DNA of 6,137 nucleotides from Myxococcaceae bacterium (GCA_018262385.1 JAGSPQ010000546.1:1-6137), one strand, 5' to 3'; positions 1 through 6,137 are shown, numbered from the stretch's first letter. Made by a program: numbers and translations. The notes: a model not told the origin generated them from the letters alone.

Positions 1-1
1 G

Positions 2-1741
2 CGGCTGGCGTACCTGGCGATCGGCGCCGGCGCGACGATCGTGTTCACCGGCCTCGACTTCCTCGGCCGCTTCAACGTCCCCTTCCCTTCCCTCGGGCCG
101 ATCGTCTCGACGCTGTACCTGTTCTTCCTTTCCCAGACGCTGCTGCGGCTGCGACTGATGGACCTGCACGAGCTGCTGGGGAAGATCGCGTCCCAGACCT
201 TCCTCGCGATCATCCTCGCCGCGGTGTTCGTGGTGCTGACCGCCTGGGTGGAGGACAACAAGTCGCTGTTCATCTTCAACACGATCATCGCGGCCTTCGT
301 GATGCTGATCCTGCTCGAGCCGGTGCGGGAGAAGGTCGAAGAGCGGGTGGTGGCGATCTTCTTCCGCGAGCGGTTCGACTTCCTGCAGCAGGGGCGGCTG
401 CTGCAGCAGCGCACCGCCAACGTGATCGACGTCGCCGAGCTGTCGGCGCGGCTGCTCGACGGGCTGAACGAGACCCGGCGGATCACCCACGCCAGCATCT
501 ACCTGCTGGCCGAAGATCGTCCCGGCTTCCGGCTGCTCGACAGCCGCGGGCCCCAGCCGGCGCTGTTCCTCGACGCGGGCACGGCGCGCTCGCTGCTGTC
601 GCGGACGGAGAAGGCCCAGCTGCTCGAGACGGTCGAGCGCCGGGCGCTCGAGCTGCGCCAGCAGCCGACCGATCTGAAGCGCACCCGCGAGGAGATCAAG
701 CGGCTCAACGACGTGCGGGCCGCGCTGCAGCAGATGAAGGCGGGCATCACCGTGCCGCTGGTGGGAAACGATCGGGTGATCGGCTTCTTGAACCTGTGGG
801 ACGAGCGGGTCCCCGAGGCGTTCGCCTCGGACGAGATCGCGCTGATCCTCGAGCTGGCCGAGCACCTGGCGACGGTGGTCGAGAACTCGAAGCTGTACGA
901 GCGGATGCGCGAGCGCGATCGCCTCGCGGCGCTCGGCGAGATGTCGGCCGGCCTGGCGCACGAGATCCGCAACCCGCTCGGAGCGATCAAGGGCGCGGCC
1001 CAGTGCCTCGACCCCCGCCGGCTGCCCGGCGAAGACGGAGAGTTCCTCGAGGTGATCGTCGAAGAGGTGAACCGGCTCAACGGAGTGGTGACCGCCTTCC
1101 TCGACTACTCACGCCCGCTCAAGCAGAGCTTCGGGGTCACCGACCTGAACGAGGTCGTCACCCGCACCGTGCGGCTGATCCAGAACGACTTCCCGCCCCA
1201 CATCTCGCTTTCCACCGAGCTGGGCGAGGCGCTGCACCGGATCGACGGCGACGCCGAGCAGCTCAAGCAGGTATTGATCAACCTGGTGCAGAACGCGCGG
1301 CAGGCGCTGGGCGACAAGGCAGGCGCGATCCTGATTCGCACGCTCAAGCCCGAGCGGTTCGGCGAGTTCCGCGGCACCGACTTCGTCGAGATCGACGTCA
1401 CCGACAACGGCCCCGGCATCCCCACCGATCAGCAGCCGAACATCTTCGTCCCGTTCTTCACCACCAAGTCGAAGGGCACCGGGCTGGGCCTGGCGATCTG
1501 CCAGCGGATCGTGAAGAACCACGGCGGCTCGATCGCGGTGCAGAGCAAGGTCGGCGAGGGGACTACCTTCGTCGTCCGGCTCCCCGCCCTGCCCATCGAG
1601 CCGCTGCCGGCCGAGACCCCGTTGCCCGAGGGCACTCCGCTGCCGGGGACGCTTGTCCCGCCGCTGACGAAGGAAGATCCGATCGATCCGAACGATCGGC
1701 GCTCGCGCAAGGACAAGAAGAAGCGCAAGGCCGCGGGCTAG
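2..1741 (+). CDS. Membrane-bound GAF-domain sensor histidine kinase, N-terminus cut by window edge
   Basis: The frame is open from base 2 with no stop and ends at TAG 1739-1741, so the real start lies outside the window; a GTG at 41 is only an internal codon. With the codon at base 2 as residue 1, 579 residues are visible. Four hydrophobic stretches (about 2-21, 31-48, 66-83, 88-105) look like the end of a multi-pass membrane sensor. A GAF-like domain follows (about 139-296). The HisKA helix carries the H-box HEIRNP with phospho-acceptor His320 (codon 959-961). The HATPase domain has the N-box Asn431, the G1 box DNGPGI (468-473), an F-box-like PFFTTK and the G2 box GTGLGL (492-497). All catalytic boxes are intact, so an active kinase that autophosphorylates on His and passes phosphate to a response regulator is expected; no regulator is in the window. 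The membrane-GAF-kinase order resembles PrsK-type kinases, but the specific family is not certain. The C-terminus is an unusual Pro-rich then Lys/Arg-rich tail. Confidence 0.93.
   Translation, partial: RLAYLAIGAGATIVFTGLDFLGRFNVPFPSLGPIVSTLYLFFLSQTLLRLRLMDLHELLGKIASQTFLAIILAAVFVVLTAWVEDNKSLFIFNTIIAAFVMLILLEPVREKVEERVVAIFFRERFDFLQQGRLLQQRTANVIDVAELSARLLDGLNETRRITHASIYLLAEDRPGFRLLDSRGPQPALFLDAGTARSLLSRTEKAQLLETVERRALELRQQPTDLKRTREEIKRLNDVRAALQQMKAGITVPLVGNDRVIGFLNLWDERVPEAFASDEIALILELAEHLATVVENSKLYERMRERDRLAALGEMSAGLAHEIRNPLGAIKGAAQCLDPRRLPGEDGEFLEVIVEEVNRLNGVVTAFLDYSRPLKQSFGVTDLNEVVTRTVRLIQNDFPPHISLSTELGEALHRIDGDAEQLKQVLINLVQNARQALGDKAGAILIRTLKPERFGEFRGTDFVEIDVTDNGPGIPTDQQPNIFVPFFTTKSKGTGLGLAICQRIVKNHGGSIAVQSKVGEGTTFVVRLPALPIEPLPAETPLPEGTPLPGTLVPPLTKEDPIDPNDRRSRKDKKKRKAAG
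1583..1738 (+). other. Pro-rich and polybasic C-terminal tail of the histidine kinase
   Basis: After the last strand of the ATPase domain (ending near FVVRLPAL) the kinase continues for about 50 residues that belong to no kinase domain. First comes a Pro-rich segment with PLP spaced regularly (PLPAETPLPEGTPLPG), then an acidic link (KEDPIDPND), then a basic cluster RRSRKDKKKRK just before the stop. The stretch is probably disordered. The basic end could contact the membrane or nucleic acid, or dock a partner. That role is inference; the composition is what the sequence shows. Confidence 0.7.
1738..1741. other. Shared palindromic stop CTAG of two convergent genes
   Basis: The + strand kinase ends with TAG at 1739-1741. 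The - strand PDZ protein ends with TAG read from 1740 down to 1738. Both stops lie inside the four-base palindrome CTAG, so the two coding regions overlap and there is no intergenic DNA. No stem-loop with a T-run is visible on either side, so any terminator must lie within the opposing gene or transcription must end by another route. Confidence 0.9.
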
Positions 1742-3957
1742 AGAGTGATCGCCCGCCGGCGCACCGAGAACTCGAGCGCCTCGGGGCCGCGCTGCACGGT
1801 GATCTTCACCACCGAGCCCGCCGGGCCGACGATCTGCTTCACCACCTCTTCGATCCGAGCCGGGAGCGGTCGGCCGTCGATCGACACCAGCAGGTCGCCG
1901 TTCTGCAGCCCCGCCAGCTCGGCTGGGCTGTTCTCGTAGACCTGCGCGATCCACACCCGCGCGCCGTCTCCCGACAGCTGCATCCCCACCCCCTCGTACT
2001 CGAGGATCCGCTCGCCCAGCGGGCGCGGGTTGCCGGGCTTCATCAGCACCTCGACCCGGCTGGCGCCGGCGCGGCTGGCGGGCACCGCGGCCCAGGCGGT
2101 CTCGAACGACGGGTGGCGCACCTCGACCGTGGCCGGCAGCGCGACCGCGGGCGCGTAGAACTCGCCGTTGCCGTCGGTCTGGCCGCCGCTGCTGCGCCCG
2201 AGGTTGCGGAACTGCTGCCCCGGCGGCCCCCCGAGCCGGATGATCGACACCGTCGCGCCCCGAATCGGCAGGCGCGAGGTGGCGTCCCGGACGCTGCCCT
2301 GCACCGGCCCGGCGCGCTGCAGGGCCAGCCGCACCTCGGCCTCGACCCCGCGCACCTCGACGGTCTGGGCCACCCCGTCCGCGTAGCCGTCGGCCGAGGC
2401 CTCCGCGCGCCAGACTCCCGCGGGCAGATCGAGCGCGAAGACTCCATTCGGGCTGAGCACCGGGAAGCGCCGCACCAGGCCGCCCGACTGGGGCACGAGG
2501 GTGAGCGCAAAGTCGGAGATCGCCGCGCCGCGATCGTCCTGCACGATCACCCTCAGCCGGCCCCGGGCGAGCCGGAGCACCAGCCCCGCTGCCCCCGCGG
2601 TCGATCGCGCCGCGGCGCTGCCCTGCTCACCTTCGGCCTCGACCAGCAGCACCCCCGAGGCGACCCCCTCGAAGCGGAAGGCCCCGCTCGCGTCGGTGAT
2701 CGCCTCGGCGGCGGCGCCCGCCCAGTCGCCCGACCGCCAGCGCACCCGGACTCCGGCGGCGGCGGGCTCGACCCGGCCGGCGAGCACCGAGCTGCCCGAG
2801 AGGTCGACCTGCCACTGCTCGCCCACCCCGTTCTGCTCGAAGGGCCCGGTCTGGGTGGTGAGCGCGCCCTTGCGGACCTGGACCAGGTAGCGCCCGACCG
2901 CGACCCGCTCGAAGTGAAAGCGGCCGTCCGCGCCGCTGCCGGTCACCGCCGCCACTTCCGACGAGCGCGAGTCGAACAGGGTCAGCGTCGCGCCGGGAAG
3001 CCCGACGCCTTCGAGGCGCACCTGCCCGTCGACGCTCAGCGACTCCCCGGCCTCGAGGTCGATTCCAGTCCGCTCGTCGCCCGCCTCGATCCGCAGCCGG
3101 GGGCCCTGGATCCGGGTGCCGTCGGCGAGCTGACCGACCACCCGCAGCAGCCCGGGCGCAACCTCCAGCTTCCAGCTGCCGTCACGGGCGGAAGCCACCG
3201 GCCCATGGCTGCTGCCCACCCGCGCGCCGATCAGCCGTTCGGCCCAGATCTGCGCGCCCGCCATCGGGCTGCCCTGCTGGCGCACCGAGCCCGCCAGCGA
3301 GCTGGCAGGATCGAGCGACACCTCGAGCCCGGTGTGCGCGCGCGCCGAGTCGAGCGAGAGCCACTCGACCCTCGAGAGGTGGCCCTGGGCGGTCGCTTCG
3401 ATCCAGGTCAGCCCGGCGGGCAAGCCGTGGAGGGTGAAGCGGCCGTTGGCGTCGGTCACCCCGCTGCCGCCCGAGGTGACGAGCCGGGCTCCCTTCAGCG
3501 GCGCTCGGCTCTGGCTGCTGACCACCGTCCCGGCGACGACCGCGCTCAGCTCGAGCTGGAGCACCAGGCCGGTGCGCTGCTCCCCCGAGGCGAGCATCAG
3601 CGGGCCGAGCAGCGGCGAGGCTTCGTCCTCCAGCGCCGCCGACAGCCAGACCTCGCCGGAAGGCACGTCTTCGAAGCGGAACCGGCCGTCCTCGCCCGAG
3701 GCGATCACCCGGGCCGAGTGCTCGCGCAGCGTCACCCGGGCGCCGACCACCGCCGCTCCGCGACGGAGCACTCGCCCCTCGAGGCTGCCTCCCGGCACCA
3801 CCGGCGCCGGCGCGCTCGCGAGGGGGTGGGCGGCCTGCGGCTGCTCGGCGGCCGGCGCGGGCTCAGGCGGGACGACCGCGGGATCCTCGCTCAGCAGCAG
3901 CCACATCGCGCCCGAGACGAGGCAGAAGCTCAGCAGGATCAGGACGAGGCGCTTCAC
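1738..3957 (-). CDS. Anchored envelope protein with seven carboxypeptidase-regulatory-like repeats and a C-terminal PDZ domain
   Basis: This is a complete gene of 739 residues starting at GTG (3957-3955). An in-frame TAG lies five codons upstream, and the start gives a good export signal: MKR followed by a hydrophobic stretch (4-22). A Pro/Ala-rich linker (about 25-56) leads to seven tandem ~80-residue units (about 59-137, 138-215, 219-302, 307-386, 389-463, 467-547, 551-640). Most carry a DxxGxFxFxxVxxG-like core, e.g. GEDGRFRFEDVPSG at 88-101 and GADGRFHFERVAVG at 342-355. This is typical of the carboxypeptidase regulatory-like (transthyretin-like beta-sandwich) fold. A PDZ domain (about 655-735) includes SPAELAGLQNGDLLVSIDG. 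No protease, peptidase or other catalytic residues are visible, so the likely role is binding or scaffolding in the periplasm or at the cell surface. The gene lies 12 nt after the restored end of the coiled-coil gene, so the two are probably co-transcribed. Its exact function is unknown. Confidence 0.93.
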   Translation of the reverse strand: MKRLVLILLSFCLVSGAMWLLLSEDPAVVPPEPAPAAEQPQAAHPLASAPAPVVPGGSLEGRVLRRGAAVVGARVTLREHSARVIASGEDGRFRFEDVPSGEVWLSAALEDEASPLLGPLMLASGEQRTGLVLQLELSAVVAGTVVSSQSRAPLKGARLVTSGGSGVTDANGRFTLHGLPAGLTWIEATAQGHLSRVEWLSLDSARAHTGLEVSLDPASSLAGSVRQQGSPMAGAQIWAERLIGARVGSSHGPVASARDGSWKLEVAPGLLRVVGQLADGTRIQGPRLRIEAGDERTGIDLEAGESLSVDGQVRLEGVGLPGATLTLFDSRSSEVAAVTGSGADGRFHFERVAVGRYLVQVRKGALTTQTGPFEQNGVGEQWQVDLSGSSVLAGRVEPAAAGVRVRWRSGDWAGAAAEAITDASGAFRFEGVASGVLLVEAEGEQGSAAARSTAGAAGLVLRLARGRLRVIVQDDRGAAISDFALTLVPQSGGLVRRFPVLSPNGVFALDLPAGVWRAEASADGYADGVAQTVEVRGVEAEVRLALQRAGPVQGSVRDATSRLPIRGATVSIIRLGGPPGQQFRNLGRSSGGQTDGNGEFYAPAVALPATVEVRHPSFETAWAAVPASRAGASRVEVLMKPGNPRPLGERILEYEGVGMQLSGDGARVWIAQVYENSPAELAGLQNGDLLVSIDGRPLPARIEEVVKQIVGPAGSVVKITVQRGPEALEFSVRRRAITL
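1750..1995 (-). other. C-terminal PDZ domain
   Basis: The domain covers residues about 655-735 of the repeat protein. It begins with GVGMQL in the position of the carboxylate-binding loop, followed by the conserved SPAELAGLQNGDLLVSIDG block and a closing strand (VVKITVQRG). The sequence pattern is that of bacterial PDZ domains of the HtrA/GspC type. Here the domain is not attached to a protease, so a peptide- or protein-binding role is likely. Confidence 0.85.
3892..3948 (-). other. N-terminal signal peptide or signal anchor of the PDZ repeat protein
   Basis: Residues 4-22 are almost wholly hydrophobic (LVLILLSFCLVSGAMWLLL) after a basic MKR start, then comes SEDP and a Pro/Ala-rich linker. 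This fits a Sec signal or a one-pass anchor with the rest of the protein outside the cytoplasm. The Cys at residue 12 is preceded by Phe, which does not fit a lipobox, and no good AxA cleavage site stands out. I therefore favour an uncleaved anchor. Confidence 0.75.
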
Positions 3958-3970
3958 CGCCCTGCTTTTC
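3958..3970 (-). promoter_or_regulatory. Weak ribosome-binding region and coupling site for the PDZ protein
   Basis: On the mRNA the 12 nt between the upstream TAG (3972-3970) and the GTG start read AAAAGCAGGGCG. The AGGG is only 2 nt from the GTG, which is closer than usual. A purine run GAAAAG that overlaps the stop lies about 7 nt away. There is no strong Shine-Dalgarno sequence. With a stop so close, translation is probably coupled to that of the coiled-coil gene, which is inference. Confidence 0.5.
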
Positions 3971-4086
3971 TACTTCTTTACGGGGCTCAGCGGCTCGTCG
4001 TCGTCGAGGATCAGCATCTCGTCGAGCAACTCCTCGTCTTTCTGCGCCTCGTCGATGTCCAGCTCGAACACCTCGAGCTCGACCTC
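3970..4086 (-). other. Detached acidic C-terminal tail of the coiled-coil protein, in the -1 frame
   Basis: Starting directly after the C7 run, the other frame reads 38 codons to TAG 3972-3970 and gives EVELEVFELDIDEAQKDEEL and so on to PLSPVKK. Sixteen of the 38 residues are Asp or Glu, and almost all codons end in G or C, as in the neighbouring genes. The stop falls 12 nt before the next gene, the normal spacing of an operon. This frame is therefore the genuine end of the coiled-coil gene. One extra C in the run (or two fewer) would join it to the body. Confidence 0.82.
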
Positions 4087-6137
4087 GGGGGGGCGTCCTG
4101 GGCCTGGACGCGCTTGAGCAGCACCTCGAGGCGGGCGTCGCGATCGACCACCGCCTCCTGCGACATCGCCAGATCGGCGGCGAGGTCGCCCGCCCCCGGG
4201 ACGTAGGCCGGCTCGGCCGACTGGGCCCGCTCGAGGCGCTCGACCTCGGTCGAGAGGCGCTCGCGCTCGGTCTCCAGCATCTGGGCTTCGGCCCGCAGCT
4301 CGATCACCTCTTCCTTCAGGCGCGGCAGGTCGCTCGCGGCGGTGCGGACGTGCTGGTAGTTGTCCTGCAGCTCGCCGTACCTGGTGCGCAGCGCCAGCAG
4401 CAGCTCTTCGGCCTGGCGGCGGGCGCCGAGGGCGGTGTCGAGATCCGAGGTCGAGCCCTGCGCCGAGCCGCGCGCCGCCGACAGCTGGGACTCGAGGGCC
4501 TGGGCGCGATCGCGGGCGCGGGCCAGCTCTTCATCGGCGAGCCGGCGCTCTTCTTTGGCGCGCGCCAGCGCGTCCTCGGCCTCGCGGCGGGCGCTGAGGC
4601 TCTTCTGCAGCTCGGCATCGAGCTCGTCCTTCGCCGCCTTGACCCGCGGCAGCTCGGCTTCCAGCTCGTCGCGGCGGGCGTGGGCCCTGGGCAGCTCGGT
4701 CTCGTGGGTGGCCAGCAGGCCGCGCAGCCGGACCAGTTCCTGCTCGGCCTGCTCGCGCGCCTCGGCCATCGCCTGGCTCTCGCCGCCGGCGATCGCAGCC
4801 GTGGCGCGCAGGGTGGCGAGCTCTTCGCGCGTCTTGTCGAGCTCCTTCTGCAGGCCCAGCTTGCCCGACTGGTGGCCGCGCGCTTCCGACTGGGCGCGCT
4901 CGACCGTGCCGCGCCACCTGTCGCGATCCTCCTTCACCGTGCCCAGCTGATCCTTGAGGCTGTCGGCTTCCTTCCGGGCCTGCTCGGACGCGTCGGTCAG
5001 CGCCTTCTGCGCCTCGGCGGACCGGGAATCGACTTCCTGGCGATGGGCGGCGTCGCGCGCCTCCAGTTCCTGCCGGTGGGCGGCGGCGGCCTCGTCGAGG
5101 GCGCGGCGCTGGGCGACCGCCGCCTCTTCCGCGGCGCGCTGGGCGATCGTCTCCCGCTCGGCCAGCTGCTGGAGGTGCTCGGCTTTGCGCGTCTCGAGCT
5201 CCTGCTGGGCGGCGGCCCGTTCCTTCGCGATCGCTTCCTCGAGGGCGGCGTGCTTCGCCGACGCCTCTTCCCGCGCCTTCACCAGCGTGGGAGCGATCGC
5301 CTGCAGCTCGGTCGTCTCGGCCTGGGCCTTCTGAAGCGCCTGGGCGGTCTGCTCGGCGTGCGCGCGGGCCGCCGAGAGCTCGGCGGTGGCCTGGGCCAGC
5401 TTGCCGGTCGCATCCTCCAGCGCCGCCTGCCCGCTCGCCAGCTCGGCGCGCACGTCGGCCAGCGCCTTGCTCGCGTCGTCCCGGGCGCTCTGCAGCTCCT
5501 GCTCGAGGGCGACGACCCGGGCTTTCGCCGCATCGCGCTCTCCCTGGGTCGTCTCGCGCAGCGCCTGCTCGGCGAGCCGGGCGTCGATCCCTTCTGCCAC
5601 CTCGGCCTGCAGGTGCTCCCGATCGCCCTCGGCGCCGCGCAGCTTCGCCTCGAGCTGCTCCGCCTTCGCCTTCGCCTCGGCCAGCTCGGTGCCGAGCGCC
5701 TCGGCGCGCTGCTCGGCCACCTGCCGCGCCGCCGCCAGCTCGCCGCTGTTGAGCTGGGCGTCGCGCCGGGCCTGCTCGAGCTCGCGGGCGACCTGCTGGG
5801 CGCCCTCCTCGGCGGCGCGCAGCCGCTCGGCCTGCTGCGCGTGATCGGTCTTCGCCTGGGCGAGCTCGGCGGTGAGCTGGGCGGCGCGCTCGGAGTGATC
5901 CCGTCGGGCCTGCTCGAGCTCGGCGGCGGCCTGCTCGGACTGCTGCAGCTGCTCGGTGCGCGCCCGCTCGAGCTCGGCGGAGGCCTGCTGGTGCTCGGCC
6001 CGCGCCTGCTCCAGCAGCTGCGCGCTCGCCTCGGAGGCCTGCTGCTGCTCGGTGCGCAGCCGCGCCGCGGTCGCCTCGGATTGCTGGCGGGCCCGATCCA
6101 GCTCGGCGGCATTCGCCTCGAGCTTCTGCTGGTGCTC
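4011..6137 (-). CDS. Giant coiled-coil protein, C-terminal part, N-terminus beyond the window; frameshifted near its end
   Basis: The frame is open from the right edge (first codon 6137-6135) for 708 residues and stops at TGA 4013-4011 as given. A GTG at 5720 is only an internal codon. Residues 1 to about 650 are an almost unbroken Ala/Glu/Gln/Arg/Leu coiled coil with recurring ELEQARRD-like units and no catalytic motif. The helix pattern is broken near SARGSAQGSTS and again near SAEPAYVPGAGDLA, which suggests a short hinged C-terminal module. Residues 685-708 (after the C7 run) switch to Arg/Ser/Cys-rich sequence with rare codons (AGG, AGA, ACA, TGT) and hold the only Cys residues seen, so that end is an out-of-frame artefact. 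The restored end is described separately. The protein is probably a cytoplasmic scaffold or filament-like protein. Myxobacterial AglZ and FrzS have such coiled coils after a receiver-like domain, but the diagnostic N-terminus is not in the window. It could equally be an unrelated coiled-coil protein. Confidence 0.85.
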   Translation of the reverse strand, partial: EHQQKLEANAAELDRARQQSEATAARLRTEQQQASEASAQLLEQARAEHQQASAELERARTEQLQQSEQAAAELEQARRDHSERAAQLTAELAQAKTDHAQQAERLRAAEEGAQQVARELEQARRDAQLNSGELAAARQVAEQRAEALGTELAEAKAKAEQLEAKLRGAEGDREHLQAEVAEGIDARLAEQALRETTQGERDAAKARVVALEQELQSARDDASKALADVRAELASGQAALEDATGKLAQATAELSAARAHAEQTAQALQKAQAETTELQAIAPTLVKAREEASAKHAALEEAIAKERAAAQQELETRKAEHLQQLAERETIAQRAAEEAAVAQRRALDEAAAAHRQELEARDAAHRQEVDSRSAEAQKALTDASEQARKEADSLKDQLGTVKEDRDRWRGTVERAQSEARGHQSGKLGLQKELDKTREELATLRATAAIAGGESQAMAEAREQAEQELVRLRGLLATHETELPRAHARRDELEAELPRVKAAKDELDAELQKSLSARREAEDALARAKEERRLADEELARARDRAQALESQLSAARGSAQGSTSDLDTALGARRQAEELLLALRTRYGELQDNYQHVRTAASDLPRLKEEVIELRAEAQMLETERERLSTEVERLERAQSAEPAYVPGAGDLAADLAMSQEAVVDRDARLEVLLKRVQAQDAPPRSSSRCSSWTSTRRRKTRSCSTRC
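4087..4093. other. Seven-base G/C homopolymer at the frameshift point
   Basis: The + strand has seven consecutive G; the mRNA of the coiled-coil gene has GAC GCC CCC CCG AGG. Eight C would give GAC GCC CCC CCC GAG and keep the reading frame into the acidic tail. Homopolymers of this kind are common sites of both sequencing error and real slippage. Which applies here cannot be decided from one sequence. Confidence 0.85.
5768..5980 (-). repeat. Internal DNA repeats encoding ELE-x-AR coiled-coil units
   Basis: A 17-bp exact copy (GGGCCTGCTCGAGCTCG) occurs at 5768-5784 and 5906-5922, 138 bp (46 codons) apart. A 15-bp exact copy (GCTCGAGCTCGGCGG) occurs at 5912-5926 and 5966-5980, 54 bp (18 codons) apart. 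All keep the coiled-coil frame and encode ELEQAR or ELERAR on the - strand. The spacing of such units over the N-terminal part of the visible region is 14, 18, 18 and 28 residues. This suggests growth by in-frame duplication of short segments. Confidence 0.65.

Noticed and set aside
41..43. GTG at 41 as the start of the histidine kinase
   Set aside because: The frame is open to the window edge, and the preceding codons continue a hydrophobic membrane segment. The true start is upstream.
1109..1954. A 281-codon - strand frame spanning the kinase and PDZ junction
   Set aside because: It overlaps the kinase catalytic domain and the end of the PDZ gene in another frame. Its composition is Arg/Ala/Gly-rich, typical of a shadow frame.
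3922..3924. Lipoprotein signal with Cys12 of the PDZ repeat protein
   Set aside because: The residues before the Cys are Leu-Ser-Phe. Phe at -1 does not fit a lipobox, and the hydrophobic stretch continues well past the Cys.
4086..4097. Programmed -1 ribosomal frameshifting at C CCC CCG
   Set aside because: The heptamer would formally allow a -1 shift into the acidic tail. However, known bacterial sites favour A/T-rich slip codons, and no clear stimulatory hairpin or upstream Shine-Dalgarno-like element was recognised. An indel in the homopolymer is simpler.
796..4206. A 1136-codon open frame on the + strand running across all three genes
   Set aside because: It is Pro/Arg/Ala-rich with no domain, crosses the convergent junction, and lies in alternate frames or antisense to well-supported proteins. 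At this GC content stop codons are rare in shadow frames, so length alone means little.
5718..5720. GTG at 5720 as the start of the coiled-coil gene
   Set aside because: The same coiled-coil pattern continues without a stop upstream to the right edge of the window, so this is an internal Val codon.
4360..5844. Ser/Ala-rich open frames on the + strand (4360-4950, 4954-5334, 5386-5844)
   Set aside because: They are antisense reflections of the coiled-coil codons: GAG, CAG and GCG codons read as Leu/Ser/Arg runs on the other strand. No domains or good starts are seen.

Overview
This is a very GC-rich window (roughly 70 % by eye, with nearly every codon ending in G or C). It is fully coding and holds parts of three genes. 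The base composition suggests a large-genome, high-GC bacterium. So do the soluble-plus-membrane sensor kinase, a protein built of carboxypeptidase-regulatory-like repeats with a C-terminal PDZ domain, and a very long Ala/Glu/Gln/Arg coiled coil. Together they fit the Myxococcota (former Deltaproteobacteria) best. The assignment is inferred from style; there is no rRNA or marker gene here.

Layout. (1) On the + strand, from the left edge to 1741, lies the 3' part of a membrane-bound GAF-HisKA-HATPase sensor histidine kinase. Its N-terminus is cut off by the window. (2) On the - strand, 3957 to 1738, lies a complete 739-residue envelope protein: an N-terminal membrane anchor or signal, a Pro/Ala-rich linker, seven tandem ~80-residue beta-sandwich repeats and a PDZ domain. 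(3) On the - strand, from the right edge leftwards, lies the C-terminal ~700 residues of a giant coiled-coil protein whose N-terminus is outside the window.

Junctions. The kinase and the PDZ protein converge so tightly that their two TAG stops share the palindrome CTAG (1738-1741), with no intergenic space and no terminator. The coiled-coil and PDZ genes form an apparent operon. As given, however, the coiled-coil frame is broken at a run of seven G on the + strand (seven C in the mRNA, 4087-4093). Moving to the -1 frame there restores an acidic 38-residue C-terminus. That tail ends at a TAG only 12 nt before the GTG start of the PDZ gene. Read as given, the protein ends instead in an unrelated Arg/Ser/Cys tail at 4011. 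I consider an indel (sequence error or real mutation) the best explanation.

Functional reading. The operon pairs what is probably a cytoplasmic scaffold or filament-like coiled coil with an anchored extracytoplasmic repeat/PDZ protein. This arrangement could belong to a cell-envelope or polarity/motility complex, but that is inference. The kinase is transcribed towards the operon from the other side and need not be functionally linked to it. No mobile element, CRISPR array, RNA gene or clear promoter is visible, and no gap between genes exceeds 12 nt.
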